Assembly: GCA_030737875.1 (NCBI GenBank)
Contig: CM060922.1
Span: 303,729,456-303,793,455 of the forward strand
Source: Allium sativum
Lineage: Eukaryota > Streptophyta > Magnoliopsida > Asparagales > Amaryllidaceae
Length of the DNA: 64,000 nt
Reading direction: 5' to 3'
The position numbers and the translations under genes were made by a program. The first letter of the stretch is position 1. The number at the start of each line of letters is the position of its first letter. Of this stretch, positions 23,275 to 35,129 are shown piece after piece. The notes beneath the pieces are model-generated. The model did not search any database and was not told the DNA's origin. It saw only the letters and a program-made list of their open reading frames with translations.

Positions 23275-24490
23275 TGTAATAATCCGGGAATAGAAAATGT
23301 ATAACACTAACCACAATATACAAATGCATTCTCTGTTGGTTTCACCCAAATTATATGTCTAACATGGTTAGTGATACTAACCTAATCTTGCAAAGATTAC
23401 ACACAATGATTAAATACAATACCCAAGATAGAACTTCCCAAAAATAGATTGTTACTATAAACTGAGATATATCCTTTATGTATATATGAAGCTTTTACAC
23501 CACCTGACAAACCATTAACTCATAACTATGAGGTAGGTTTTCTGACCACTTAATACCTTACTAACAAAAGAGGTGGGTTTTATAGCCACTTATGACCTCT
23601 CTCACGATATAATATATAAGGTGGATCCCCTAAGATCACTTAATACCTAGGTGGTTTACAAACATACTAATATAAATTAGAGGACACTAGCTACTAAGTC
23701 CACTAACTCATAACTAAGACTTTCTCCACTCGTGTATCACGTGCTTGCATAAGGTAAGAGATTGTAAGTAGTCATTTATCACCTACGGGATAGGTACATG
23801 ACTGGCCATCATTTAAAACCTTCCCTAACGGACCTCTTTGTTACAATCTATCTGACCTTATTGGACAATGCCCGAGCCACTTAATACTTCCCATAGGATA
23901 AGCATACCGTTAGTGCTTTTGTAACAGTAATTTAATACAATATTTCAAGGCAAACTCTAACCTAATCACTTACTACCTAGAGGAAGCGGACCCCCACGGA
24001 GATTACTGATTTTGTACCCTATTAGCCATTCAATATTTTTCATTTGGAAGTAGGCGAGCTATCTGATCACTTAGTACCTGATAAGGGAGGACCCTATGAT
24101 TCTACCCTTATCTTGAAGGGAAAGAGTGGGTCCAATAACTTAATACTCCAATAGACGGATCTTACTATTTAAGACTTTAATTCTGAAGTAGGCTATGCTA
24201 TTAAATTGTCCTTTTAATTTTTTTCTCTAGGGCATGGCCTAAAACAAACGTAAACATTCGAAGTAAACCTTTAGGAACATGTCACGCTGCACATAAATAA
24301 TTATCATGAGTTTCTATGATCAATGATATCTCACATCAGCTGTACGTATATCCAACTGTTGGAAAGTACTAACTTTTATCGGATAACTCAACTGACCTCG
24401 CATCATCAACTTATTAAGTCCAGTTCTTTTATAAATCTAAGATATAATTTCAAGAATTAAACTAAATATAAGACAGAATTGTTATTCCTA
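23275..24490 (-). mobile_element. Minus-strand 5' LTR, rear part
   Basis: The minus strand ends ...CCCGGATTATTACA at 23,275 and is followed by the decayed primer site. Inside are repeated phrases of the type CACTTAATACCT (at least eight variants between 23,540 and 24,150), similar in style to the spaced repeats in the rear of the chromovirus-like LTRs at 47,700-48,260. It is cut at 24,490 by a CACTA terminus, so its front is missing. Confidence 0.5.
23288..23420. repeat. Shared 140-base block, copy 2
   Basis: Partner of the block at 18,460-18,600. It lies just inside the LTR end at 23,275, whereas copy 1 lies about 320 bases inside the LTR end at 18,137. One LTR may have a deletion, or two LTR families share a module. 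Confidence 0.8.
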
Positions 24491-24720
24491 CACTACAACA
24501 AAACAACCATATTACAACTTTCCGTTTACAAGCCACACGAATTTATAGTTGTAACAGGTGCTTTGTAACAGCTATTTCATTCCAACAGTTGTATAAAATG
24601 TATTTTCAACAATTTTACAGTTGTAATATGTTTTTGTAACCAATGCTTATTTGTGTTGGTTGTAGATATTTATTTATATCTACTATTTCAGCGGTTGTAA
24701 CAATTTTTACTTTTTATATA
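24491..24720 (+). mobile_element. CACTA (En/Spm) transposon left terminus
   Basis: It begins CACTACAACAAAA, the terminal inverted repeat of plant CACTA elements, preceded by CTA (24,488-24,490) as a possible 3-base duplication. The next 220 bases hold many copies of a TTGTAA(C) core in both orientations (ACAGTTGTAA, GTTGTAACA), the subterminal repeats expected for transposase binding. I could not find the matching TTGTAGTG end before 32,387, so the element is truncated or its right end has decayed. Confidence 0.7.
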
Positions 24721-26725
24721 AATAAAACTATAGATTTTCCTCCTTTCGATTTCCCAATCGCTCATTCTATTCGATAAAATAAAGTTAGGCCGCAAAATTT
24801 TTAAATCTTAAACCCTAACTCCCTCCTCTGCCAATCACGAAACCCGACCGCAAAAGTAAATCGCCCTCTTCTTCCTCTTCGTTTCCATCCAGTAATCCCA
24901 TCGCCATCCCTAAGAGAGCTTAGACTCGAACTTATCCGCGCACCGCTTTCCTCCATTTCACATCACTCTCTACCATTCCTCGCTACCCGCCGCTTATCAC
25001 GTTTCTCGCCTTTTGTCGTTCCGTCTATGATTTCTCTCGCTGCTTGTAGATCCATGTCAATTTTACTGCTTTGTAGCTAACATTCTATTCTGTTTTATAG
25101 TCTATGCAAGAAGCAATCCTACGCATCATCTTTTTGTTCTAATAGATTTGTTTTCAATTTAATTTTGCACCTTCTCTAGATCTAATTTTCTCTCCTTTTT
25201 CCCCTTACTTTCCTTGTATTTGCAAAATTCATCCTCTCTTTCTACACAAAAATGCTTCTACTGTTTTATGTTACTTCAGTTCTACGCTGATCTATTTTCA
25301 ATGCATCCTTGAAGCTTTGGCATTTTATTGATAAGCTGGGTAATTTTATCTTCTTTTCTTACTTGGTTATGTTATCACTAGAGTTGAAGTTAGTAGTATT
25401 CAACATAAAAACGTTTCTATGGATAATTGTTTTTATTTTTGGTGTTTACTTTATTATTTTATTTTTATGGTTGATCGATTTGAGTTTTAGTGCACTTCTA
25501 TATGGTCGATTACAAATTGTTATATATATTCAGATATGTCGATTGAATGGTCTCTGGCAGTTTCTGGTTCCCTTAATTAGTAAATAGTTAACTTACCTTA
25601 AGTTTTTAATGCTAATAGTGAGAATTAGAGTATCATATCTTTTGGTCACATTATTATTTTTCTGAAGCAGATTATTATAGCAATATAGTAGCTAGAATAT
25701 TGTTCATGTGGTCATCGGCTTTGGTAATCTTTTTTAATGTTATAACAACGATAATATCATAGTCCAATAGATCATATACATCATAAATGAACATTTTTAT
25801 GCATTTTTCTTTAGAAATGTAACTTCTAGTTGTATGATGCATGCAAAAGCTTGAATATGTGCTACCATGTATCTTATTTTATTTTCATTTCTTATTGTTA
25901 AATCATGCTCGATGTTTAACATTCAACTTGGTTAGTCATAAGATAAAAAATAATTGTGGGTTAATAGGAGGAGCTTTTAAACGGTCTTAGAACATGGTGT
26001 ACTTGCTCCATTTTATTTCGTGCTTCTATATAAATATTTGATATATGGATGAATCCTGAAAAGCAAAGATAGCTATAATATACTAGTCACAGGAATGTGT
26101 TGATTTTGAGGATATTTTATATCTTACTTCTAATTTTCTGACAATATGAACTTTTGTAGGTAAATATTAGATTAAATAATAGTTATGTACCTAGGCATAG
26201 AACATAGAATAAATAGTAGAATTTACCCATTCGACATCATCTTTGGTTCTAAAAACCAAATCTTTGATAGTTTCCTCAGAGCTACGAGTGACTTAAATAT
26301 GGTTAGCACCTGCTGCAATAATAAATATGGTTAGCGCCTACTACATAACACACATCTTTCATTTGTCTACGTTAACGTCTGGTCTAAGCACAATACAAAT
26401 AGCTGACATACACCTTTTCATACCGCATATATGAAAGTAATTTTCAAATATTCATCAGACTAGACGAATGTGTGTGTTTAAGTTCAGTCTAAAGGGAAAT
26501 TAAACAGAGACTAAATGAGATTTATATTTGTACAAAATTTATTGTTCTAAATCATCTTGTCTTAAACGAAAATTTTCAAACACGACCGGACATGGATGGA
26601 CATCGTTATTAGTATATTTTTGTGTTTATTATAAAATTTTCATTGGTATATTATTTTTATTATTATGCATCGATGCATATGAATTTTATGAGTGTTTATT
26701 AACTCCGCCTGTGTAGTTTTCTATG
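24721..26725. other. Unassigned; gene-5'-end-like block then AT-rich DNA
   Basis: From about 24,740 to 25,060 there is a pyrimidine-rich, CG-containing block with AAACCCTAACTCCCTCCTC after a TATATAAATA stretch (about 24,715), the look of a plant 5' leader. It may be the promoter and first exon of a CACTA gene or a captured host fragment. No long frame follows: the 92-codon frame at 25,309-25,587 is hydrophobic and AT-driven. The rest to 26,725 shows no recognisable gene. A stretch at 26,270-26,350 resembles 30,915-30,950. Confidence 0.4.
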
Positions 26726-26873
26726 CAGCCTGTCCCAAGCCAGGGTAAAGGAGGAGGGTTGTGATAGGCTTGGCGAGCCAACATAAAAACGTAGCCTCTC
26801 TAATGGATATGGAACCTTATGATATATCGTTGGGGCGTAACCCTCTTAGCGACGCCTATATCGAGGCTCGGAT

Positions 26874-27842
26874 ATGGTGTTAAATATGCAAGGGCTGAGC
26901 CGCCATTCTCTTAGTGGCGCGCTACACCGACGCCCCGGTGTAGTGATAAGTGAGCAAGGGTCCTCGCATTTTTCTCGGCGGATGCGAGGGGCAAGGAAGC
27001 TAATCGATGATAGTAGGGTTCGGTTAGGTAGTTGGAATGTAGGGTCCTTAACAGGAAAATTAAGAGAGATAGTGGATACTATGATTAGGAGACGGGTTAA
27101 CATCTTGTGCATTCAAGAGACCAAATGGGTGAGTCAAAAGGCGAAGGAGGTGGAGAACACTGGCTTCAAATTGTGGTACACGGGAGAAGTACGTAACAAG
27201 AACGGGGTAAGCATATTGATTGACAAGAACCATCAGAACAATGTGGTTGACGTCAGAAGACGAGGGGATAGGATCATCCTAGTTAAGCTAGTAGTTGGCG
27301 AGGCAGTTTTAAATGTCATTAGAGCATAAGCCCCAAAGGTAGGTTTAAGTGAAGAAGCCAAAAGTAAGTTCTGGGTAGACTTGGATACCATGGTTAGGAA
27401 TGTGCATAGTAGCGAGAAACTTTTTATAGGAGGAGACTTCAATGGCCATGTTGGCTCATCTAGCGGGGGTTTTGAGCGAGTGCATGGTGGTTTTGGATTT
27501 GGCAATAGGAACCAAGAGGGTGAAGATATTTTGAATTTCGCTCTCTCTTTTGATCTCATGATTGCTAATACCTTCTTTCGAAAGAGGCAGTCACATCTGA
27601 TCACCTTCAGTAGTTGCCAACAGGCTAGCTTGATTGACTTTGTCCTAACTATGAGAGATAGTAAACGAGATTGTGTTGATTGCAAGGTCATACCCGGAGA
27701 ATGTGTCGTCTCACAACACCAGCTCTTGGTATGCGTGTTTCGTCTTTGGGTGGTGAAGGATAAGAGAGCGAAGATTAGCAGGATGAAATGGTGGAAACTC
27801 AAAGGAGATGCTTCACGGGTGTTTAAAGATAGAGTGATGTGA
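26874..27842 (+). pseudogene. RTE LINE endonuclease domain
   Basis: An APE-type endonuclease that would nick the target DNA to start target-primed reverse transcription. Motifs in order: LGSWNVGSLTGKL (start of the fold), CIQETKW (catalytic Glu), LFIGGDFNGHVG (catalytic Asp and Asn), then SLIDFVLT and VSQHQLLVC (C-terminal catalytic His). One in-frame stop at 27,327-27,329 and another at 27,840-27,842 interrupt an otherwise continuous frame. The leading residues (RHSLSGALHRRPG, HFSRRMRGARKLI) are typical of plant RTE copies. Confidence 0.88.
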
Positions 27843-27857
27843 GAAGGGGCATGGAAT

Positions 27858-29134
27858 TTGGAAGGAGAAGCAAATGTCATGTGGAATGCGATGGCAACTT
27901 GCATTTGGAGAGTTGCCACTGAGGTATTTGGGATAACAAGAGGAAGCAAGCGAGAACCTAAGGATTCATGGTGGTGGAATGACGAGGTGCAAAAGGATAT
28001 CAAAGAGAAGAAGGAATGCTACAAATGCATGTACCATCATAGAAGCGAAGAGAACATGCACAGGTACAAAGTGGCAAAGAAGATTGCAAAGAGAGCAGTG
28101 AGTGAAGCAAGGGGACGAGTGTACGAAGATTTGAATCAAAGGCTACGTACAAAGGAGGGTGAAAAAGACGTTTACAGAATAGCTAGGCTACGCGAGAGGA
28201 GGACAAGGGACTTCAATCAGATTAAGTGCACTAAGGATGAGAATGATAGACTTTTGGTGAAGGACGATGAGATAAAGAATAGGTGGAGAGAATACTTTGA
28301 TAAGCTTTTCAATGAAGAAAGTGATAGTTCTTCGATCGAGTTGGAAGACTTAGCCGACAACACCAATAGACATTTTATGCGGAGATTTCAAGAAGCTGAG
28401 GTAAAGGGGGCGTTGAAATGTATGAAATCAGGAAAGTCGGTAGGGCCTGATGACATTCCTATTGAGGTGTGGAGATGCTTTGGAGATGCACGGATAAGAT
28501 GGCTAACTAAGTTGTTCAATAATATTTTCAAATCAAACAAAATGCCTGATGAGTGGAGGAGAATCATTTTAGTTCCAATCTTCAAGAATAAAGGAGATAT
28601 TCAAAGTTGCACAAACTATAGAGGAATTAAGCTTATGAGTCATACAATGAAGCTTTGGGAGAGAGTTTGCGAGCAGCCTTTGAGGAGGTTGACAAGTGTC
28701 TCTAGGAATCAATTTGGTTTTATGCCTGGAAGGTCAACCACTGAGGCGATTTTCTTGGTTAGGCAACTTATAGAGAGATAAGGGAGCAGGAGAAAGATCT
28801 CCACATGGTTTTTATTGACCTGGAGAAAGCTTATGACAGAATGCCGAGGAGGGTTATGTGGTGGGCGCTAGAAAGGAAGAGAGTGTCATCAAAATATATT
28901 ACCATTATTAAGGATATGTACGAGGGGGTTGTGACTATTGTTAGGGCATGCGATGGTAAGACCAGAGACTTTCCAATTAACATAGGGTTACATCAAGGTT
29001 CGACTTTGAGCCCCTATATTTTTGCATTAGTGATGGATGAAATCACAAAAGATATACAAAGGGAGATTCCCTGGTGTATGCTCTTTGCCGATGATGTTGT
29101 GCTGATTGATGAAAGTAGAATAGGGGTTAATTGA
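27858..29134 (+). pseudogene. RTE LINE reverse transcriptase domain
   Basis: It continues the endonuclease frame after one stop. The linker is basic and helical (WWWNDEVQKDIKEKKECY). RT motifs: KCMKSGKSVGPDDIPIEVW, EWRRIILVPIFKNKGD, NYRGIKLMSH, NQFGFMPGRSTTEAIF; then, after a frameshift near 28,780, FIDLEKAYDRMPRRVMWW, GLHQGSTLSPYIFALVMDEI and MLFADDVVLIDES with the catalytic FADD pair intact. A stop follows at 29,132. The active-site residues survive, so the inactivation is by frameshift and stops rather than active-site loss. Confidence 0.9.
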
Positions 29135-29790
29135 CAACTGGAGTTGTGGAGGGAGACCTTGGAATCAAAGGGTTTCAGGCTTAGCAGAACTAAAATAGAG
29201 TACATGAAGTGTGAGTTTAGCAATGTCAGGTCAGATGACGGAGATGTTACCCTAGCCCGGAGAGATTAATAAGGATGTTAGTTTTAGAATTCCAGCAGGA
29301 TGGGTGAAATGGCGACTAGCATCTGGCATTCTCTGTGATCGGAAGATTCCTCAGAAGCCTAAAGGAAAGTTCTATAGGATAGCAATCAGGCTTGCAATGT
29401 TATATGGTGCAGAATGTTGGCCTACTAAGAGGCAACACGTCCAGAAGATAAGCGTAGCAGAGATGCGGATGCTGCGTTGGAGCTGTGGGCATACCAGACG
29501 AGATCGGATTAGAAATGAGGATATTCGGGAAAAACTTGGAGTTACACCTATTGAAGAGAAGTTAGTCTAATACCGCTTGAGATGGTTTGGACATATCTGA
29601 CGTAGACCATACGATGCACCTGTACGTGTTGCAATTCTAGGCCGCGCCGAAGGCCCAAAGAGATGTAGAGGTCGACCTAAAATGACATGGGAGGAGATAA
29701 TAAAGAGAGATTTAAGTAACTGGAGTTTATCGGAAGAGCTGGTAGTTGATAAGAGTGAATGGAAATTGGCAAACCATGTACCAGAACCTT
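29135..29790 (+). pseudogene. RTE LINE C-terminal region
   Basis: The RT thumb and C-terminal domain, in fragments: [18 protein letters not shown] follows the stop, then a broken patch near 29,260-29,300, then [53 protein letters not shown] (29,304-29,570), and LRWFGHI with a stop in the HI-RRPYDAPVRV continuation. These are typical of the plant RTE family. It ends in frame remnants of the DKSEWKLAN kind before the 3' tail. Confidence 0.85.
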
Positions 29791-30011
29791 AACCTTTTTA
29801 CTTTTTATTACTATTTTAGATTTTATTTCACTTTTATTGAACCTTTTTACTTATTATTATTATTTAAGAAAAACTTTTGTCGGACGTCTTTTTATTTGTT
29901 TGGTTATTTTAAACCCTTTATATATATATATTATCATCATTATTAATTTTATTTTATTTTAATTTTGGGTTCCATATCTAGCCAACCCCAACTTGTTTGG
30001 GATATATGGCT

Positions 30012-30028
30012 TTGTTGTTGTTGTTGTT
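30012..30028 (+). repeat. (TTG)n tail of RTE LINE
   Basis: Five or so TTG units directly after the conserved 3' end of the LINE. This microsatellite tail replaces a poly(A) tail in the RTE clade. Confidence 0.85.
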
Positions 30029-30944
30029 ATTAATCATCAAAATAAATGCATGCTGCCAATGTTTTTGAAGAATATATTGGATACATGAATTAAAAGAAAT
30101 TCAAGCGAACACGGATTGAGAAAGAGAATTTTCTTTTTACAAAATTTGTTGTTCTATTTCGTATTCTAAATGAAAATCATACCGATTCAAAACAATGTAT
30201 TTTGAACATGGAGTCAAATGGACATCCGACGTTCATACAAAATTAGTAGCCCTATTTTTGAACTACCATTAATTATAAGCATGTAACAAAAATATAAAAT
30301 ATACGATGTAATATTTTAATAAAAAAATCATTTCTTGACAATACCAAATCTAAGTATGGTATAGAAGCCATAAACTTAAGACTGTGATTTATAATATGAA
30401 GTAATTAGCTCCAATATAAAACCAAAATTTTGGAAGAACTGCAGCAATTTGAGATCTTACATGTTAACTCATTAGCATTAAGGATGAAGGATTTAGCACT
30501 AAAAAATATAACATAACATATTTGCATGCTCAGGTGAGAGTATGGTTGTTATGTTATTTGTACTTTGCGACTGACATAATGGGTACATTATTATCACATG
30601 AGTAATTTGGAGATAAATATTTTAACAAAATAATGTTATCAGTCTAAATAATTATATAAACAATCAAAATACAAATTTGTGAATTTGCAACAATATTCTA
30701 ACTGAAAATAGCAAATTTAGATACAAATAAAATTTCTTATGCCTCGTATTACACCAAATTGAAACAATGTAATCGAAGTGATGATAGCCCAATTGTCGAT
30801 GATTAAAATATTGGAGTTCAGGCGGTTATTATTGAACCCTATCATAGAATTCTTAGATCGATAAGACGAATATTTCACCCAAAGACAAAAGCACCCAGAT
30901 GTCATGGAACAAGCCAAACTACGAGTGACTTAGTTATGGTTGGC

Positions 30945-31405
30945 ACCTGCTGTGAGATTGGGTTTCATTATGCATAAAACGGTGCATGTTTTTACTTGTG
31001 ATTATTTGATAAATATGCGTGCACTATATCAAAATTAATTAGTTAATCTAACATGCATTGCACCTATCATTGAGCAATGAGTTATACATTTTTACGTTTT
31101 CATGCCCATAGTCTCTGCATGCAATGTTACAAGTTCTAATATGAAATCAAAGTTTGGTTTTTAGTTAGTACCGCAATCTTGATCATCTCGAATCCAAGAT
31201 TTCCTAACGTCTCTTGAGCAACCGCTGTGAGTTTGGGTTTCATTACGCATAAAAGGGTGCGTATTTTTCTTTGTGATTGCTTGATAAATATGTGTGCACT
31301 ATATAAAAATTAATTAGTTAATCTAACATGTGTCGCACCTATCATGTGAGCGGTGAGTTATGCATTTTAATGGTGCCCATAATCTCTGCATGCAATGTTA
31401 CTAGT
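30945..31405. repeat. Duplicated 190-base unit
   Basis: 30,945-31,135 and 31,218-31,405 are direct repeats sharing GCACTATAT...AAAATTAATTAGTTAATC and CTCTGCATGCAATGTTAC, with about 80 unrelated bases between. Confidence 0.85.
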
Positions 31406-31422
31406 TTTTTCTTTCATATGTC

Positions 31423-31650
31423 ATGTACATTAAGATAATGAAATGTTAGCTCCATTGGTTATAAATTATATTAACGTGGATGAGTTACTTGTTGAAATCT
31501 CCAAATAATATGCATGAATGTGTTGTGTTGGGTCATGTACATTGAGATAATGAAATGTTAGCTCCATTAGTTATAAATTATATTAACGATAACGAGAATG
31601 AGTTACATGTTGAAATTTCTGAATAATATGCATGAATGCATTAAAAAACT
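31423..31650. repeat. Tandem duplication of about 110 bases
   Basis: Two head-to-tail copies starting at about 31,423 and 31,533, each with TCATGTACATT, AATGAAATGTTAGCTCCATT and AATAATATGCATGAATG. The second has a small insertion. Confidence 0.85.
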
Positions 31651-32382
31651 GATGTCACATGCTATTATGAATTGGTTTGTTAAAGTGCCATTTGTATATT
31701 TATGGTTAGTTTTCGAAATAATTCATTTATATAACATGTTTAGTTAACTGAGCTACTTGAAACTCCTTGTTAGTGTAAACATAAATAAATTCTAATGTTC
31801 TTATTTGACTAAGCTTTGGATGGTGCTTTGCTCTAGTTTCAATCAAAATATTAGATATCCTAATAATAATAGAATAACTATCATGTATATCAAACAATAT
31901 ATATACTTCGAATAATGTATGAATAGAGCACAACTTAGGTTTAAATCATCTTCTATTGTATATGATCCATTAGTTAAATTTTCCTTTTTTTTAGGATGCA
32001 TGGCACTATGATATATGCGGCTCCAAGTCTGGGAAGGGGTTCATATGAGTGCACTTCTTTTCATATTAAAAGAAACACTTATTAGTCAATAATATATTAG
32101 CAACCTGCATAGCATATGTTGTGGCTTTTTATATTTTCTTTAGTTTAATCACGTGGTGTCTCGGTTTTTAGCTAACCCTTCTGTATGTGAATACTCAGTA
32201 AGTTTGTGCATGATATTTCCTTTGTTGAAGGCATGCCATAGGGAATCTGAGTATTAGTTTATTATTTTTCAAGAGTCTTTTTGTAATCTTCTATGAGTGT
32301 CCATTCTCTAGTAGAGATAATAATGCACTTATGCATGATATTTACGAACTCAAAACTATGCTTATAGACCACCATTCGGGTG

Positions 32383-32387
32383 ACCTT
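32383..32387. other. Target-site duplication ACCTT, left
   Basis: Identical to 59,821-59,825 at the other end of the copia element. Confidence 0.9.
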
Positions 32388-33340
32388 TGTTGGGGATTTT
32401 GTGGTTTAAGATTATCGGAGGAGGATGAATGCCGTACTTCAGATTTTAAGAATCTATATGATAGATTCTTTCAGACAATAGTTCAACCTACCATGTACAA
32501 ATGGGTTATCGAACTATCAACTTCCTGGATTCAATAAAGCTTTGTAACAATGAAAACGAATTCAAAGGTTTGTACGACTTTGATCCGACTAAGAGCACTC
32601 TTATTTTGATTCTGATGATGCAATAAGAAGATAGAAATGAAGAAAAGAAGAAGAATGATTTTGCAACACTATACAAGTGTTGCAAATTTAGAAATTTGCA
32701 ATACTTCAATGATGTTTCAGATTTACAGTGTACAGAATCTCGCGAGGAAGAAGAAGATGTGGTGAAAAGTAATTTGGAACGTCTTAAACTGCTGCTATTT
32801 ATAGGCAGCGAAGCATCGCGACCATTTGCAACGGTCGCATCTATTTCAAATCGAAGCATTGCGTTGTTTCATTCGTAACACTTCTGAAGTGTCACACCCT
32901 TTTGCGTTTGCACCATTGCGAATTCGAATTTTGACGCCGTCACAAAAACTCGCCCAGATTTGAACATTTAACCTGCCCAGATTTGAACATTTGGGTTCGT
33001 AATGGGCTAAAAACTGGCCCAATATTGTTTAGAAGTTTGATCCAAAAATATTATCATTGGATCTGGACACGAGACCCGCAACCCGCACTCGTACCTGGCC
33101 CGGCTTGGTTCGGTCGGACGGACGACGGCGCGCGTGTGTGTGCTGGAGATGCATGGTCTCCCTCCTTACAACAAAGTAAGAATTTGGGTGCCCCAAGACG
33201 CCAACACCTTCATGAGAAGGCTATTGATATACTTTGCTTCCTCATTTTATTTTCATGATGAGGGACATAATAATTTTTCCATTCCTTCTTTATTTCTACA
33301 CTTCAAAACAAAACCCAAATACATTTGAAAATTTACAGCA
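32388..33340 (-). mobile_element. 3' LTR of the copia element
   Basis: On the minus strand it begins TGCTGTAAATTTTC right after a polypurine tract at 33,341-33,355 (minus: TTGGGGGGAGAT) and ends ...AATCCCCAACA. A TATA box (TATAAATA, minus) is at 32,796-32,803. Its partner is 58,907-59,820. All ORFs within it are shadows. Confidence 0.92.
32796..32803 (-). promoter_or_regulatory. TATA box in copia 3' LTR
   Basis: TATAAATA on the minus strand; the homologous box in the 5' LTR is at 59,298-59,305. Confidence 0.6.
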
Positions 33341-33919
33341 ATCTCCCCCCAATTTTCAAAATAAAGATATAAATAAAGTGGACGGCTGAATCACAAGTGT
33401 GACTTCCTACATACCCTAGTGGGATCAAGCCTATGTAGTTCTAAGGTCAAGTTTTGCATCATCATGGAAACAACACATAAATAAAAGGTATCTTTTGGAT
33501 TTGAACCTTTACTTAGTGTCACCGTTCAAAGCCTTATCGAGATACTATGGTGAACGAATTTTGAACCAAGTATCCCTTAATGATAAAACCAGAACAATCA
33601 CACAAGTTGATTTTCTTGGTTAGAGTGTTCTGTATTGCTCAACATGTTAATGGCCATGTGCTTTTAATCCTAGTTCTTAAGTCTATTTTAGAAAGCGGTC
33701 TTACTTTCCTAGGAAACGACCTGATTTCCATACTCATATAGGTAAGTCTCTTAAGGTGTTTCTACGATACTCCTTTTAAGGTTTCTGGACTTATTAAGGA
33801 TATTTATCCATTATTCGTTCATGTAGAATCCAACACTAAATATTATGGGATTATTGATTTAGTGTTCCATAATCATACTCTTAACTTGTTGGTACCCATT
33901 GAACGTTGTCTGTTCTTTT
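33341..33919 (-). mobile_element. Copia 3' untranslated interior
   Basis: Lies between the Tat-type insertion and the copia 3' LTR. It begins with the polypurine tract (33,341-33,352 on the plus strand is ATCTCCCCCCAA). No coding frame is seen. It continues into 45,570 once the insertion is ignored. Confidence 0.8.
33915..33919. other. Target-site duplication CTTTT, left
   Basis: Identical to 45,565-45,569 on the other side of the Tat-type gypsy element. Confidence 0.85.
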
Positions 33920-34507
33920 TGTTACTACCAAAATTAACGGTGAAGCAGGATGATGGTGAAGATCGAACGACCGCAAGCACATGAGGATCCTTCAGAAAAC
34001 AGAGTCAAATACTAAGAGGAGTCAAGAGCATGAAGGAATGGTCCGAAAGCTACATCAACCAACACCATCCTGAGAGGAAAATTTTCAAAAGCTACAAAAT
34101 ACCAAAAGAATCTAACTGGCAGGTGTAACGACCCGCATTCTACGCATCAAAGGATCGTAGAATATTTATTTCTTTCTCGTACAAAGTCGTATGGTCATGC
34201 AACTTTGCGAGATGACTATTGGGGTCATTTCCCATGTTCATGATTTTTACCGATTTTTTATGTCCATTTTACCCCTAATTGGTCTTGTTTTGGCCATGAC
34301 TTTTGATTGGAAAGGAATTTTGACCTGAGACCACTTCCATTAGGTCTGTATGATGGTTTACCTTTTCGTAGAGTGGTCATATGTGAAAAACAGACTTAAC
34401 GTTTGGGAGATATGGCTGAATTAAGGTTTAGAAGATGAAAAACAACTTAACCGGGCTTAATTGGATAGTTAACAGCCAGGCCCATTGGGGGATTTCGGGA
34501 TTAGGGG

Positions 34508-34513
34508 TATATA
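34508..34513 (+). promoter_or_regulatory. TATA box in solo LTR
   Basis: TATATA in GGGGTATATAGGGGCTG, in the typical LTR promoter setting. Confidence 0.5.
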
Positions 34514-35129
34514 GGGGCTGATTAGGGTTAGAAAACATTTCTTTAGACACTTTTTCAGCCGCCACTTTCATTCTTGGAACCCTAGTAATGGCCTCCAACA
34601 TCTAAAATACCTATAAACCACTTTCTAATTGAGGATTAAGCTTAGTAACATAAAATCAAAGGGAAGTAGCACCAAATCAAGGTCGAAACTGCTGTATAGC
34701 CTTGGGAACAACGCCAAACAGAGGACAATTTCAGATTTAGTATTTTGTTTGTGGCTAAGGTGAGTGATTTGCATAGTTCCTCACTAATTAGGGTTAATTA
34801 GTGTTAATTAGCAAATTTAAACATGATTAAATTCTGAAAAATATTTATAAATTTTGAAATATTGTTTTAGGCCTCTGTTAGAAAATTTGGTTAGTTTGGT
34901 TAAGTTTTGCTAATCATATCATTAGTTATGCTTAAACATGATTAAGGGAAAATATGCGATTTTGGATATGTTTGATTCGTTTTAACCTATCAAATTATTG
35001 TTTTGGTGTTTGTGGTTGATTATACATGTTGCTATGACTGTATGGTATGATTTGTGGTTGATTAGAAGAGTTAGAATGGACGAAAACGCCGTCGTATGGC
35101 ATAAAACAGACGCTGGAAAAGTTGCAGGA

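Larger units (their letters stand above)
26726..30028 (+). mobile_element. RTE-clade LINE, near full length, inactive
   Basis: It opens with the plant RTE 5' region (CCTGTCCCAAGCCAGG, GGAGGAGGGTTGTGATAGGC, then GGGGCGTAACCCTCTTAGCG). Next come endonuclease, RT and C-terminal domains in one orientation. It ends with ACTTGTTTGGGATATATGGC and a (TTG)n tail, the diagnostic simple-repeat tail of RTE elements. The open reading frame is broken by in-frame stops and frameshifts. No clear target-site duplication was found. Confidence 0.9.
30029..32387. other. Unassigned AT-rich DNA with local duplications
   Basis: No coding frame above background. The stretch 30,110-30,260 resembles 26,500-26,620. 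Two tandem-type duplications are listed separately. A TTTTTTTTAG|GATGCATGG junction near 31,990 looks like a 3' splice site, but no exon frame could be supported. Confidence 0.5.

Noticed and set aside
24740..25060. Host gene 5' end
   Set aside because: It looks like a plant leader, but no coding frame or second exon can be followed, and a CACTA end lies just upstream.
27233..28003. 256-codon minus-strand frame
   Set aside because: Longest frame in the window after the RT one, but it is antisense to the RTE endonuclease, whose motifs are clear on the plus strand.
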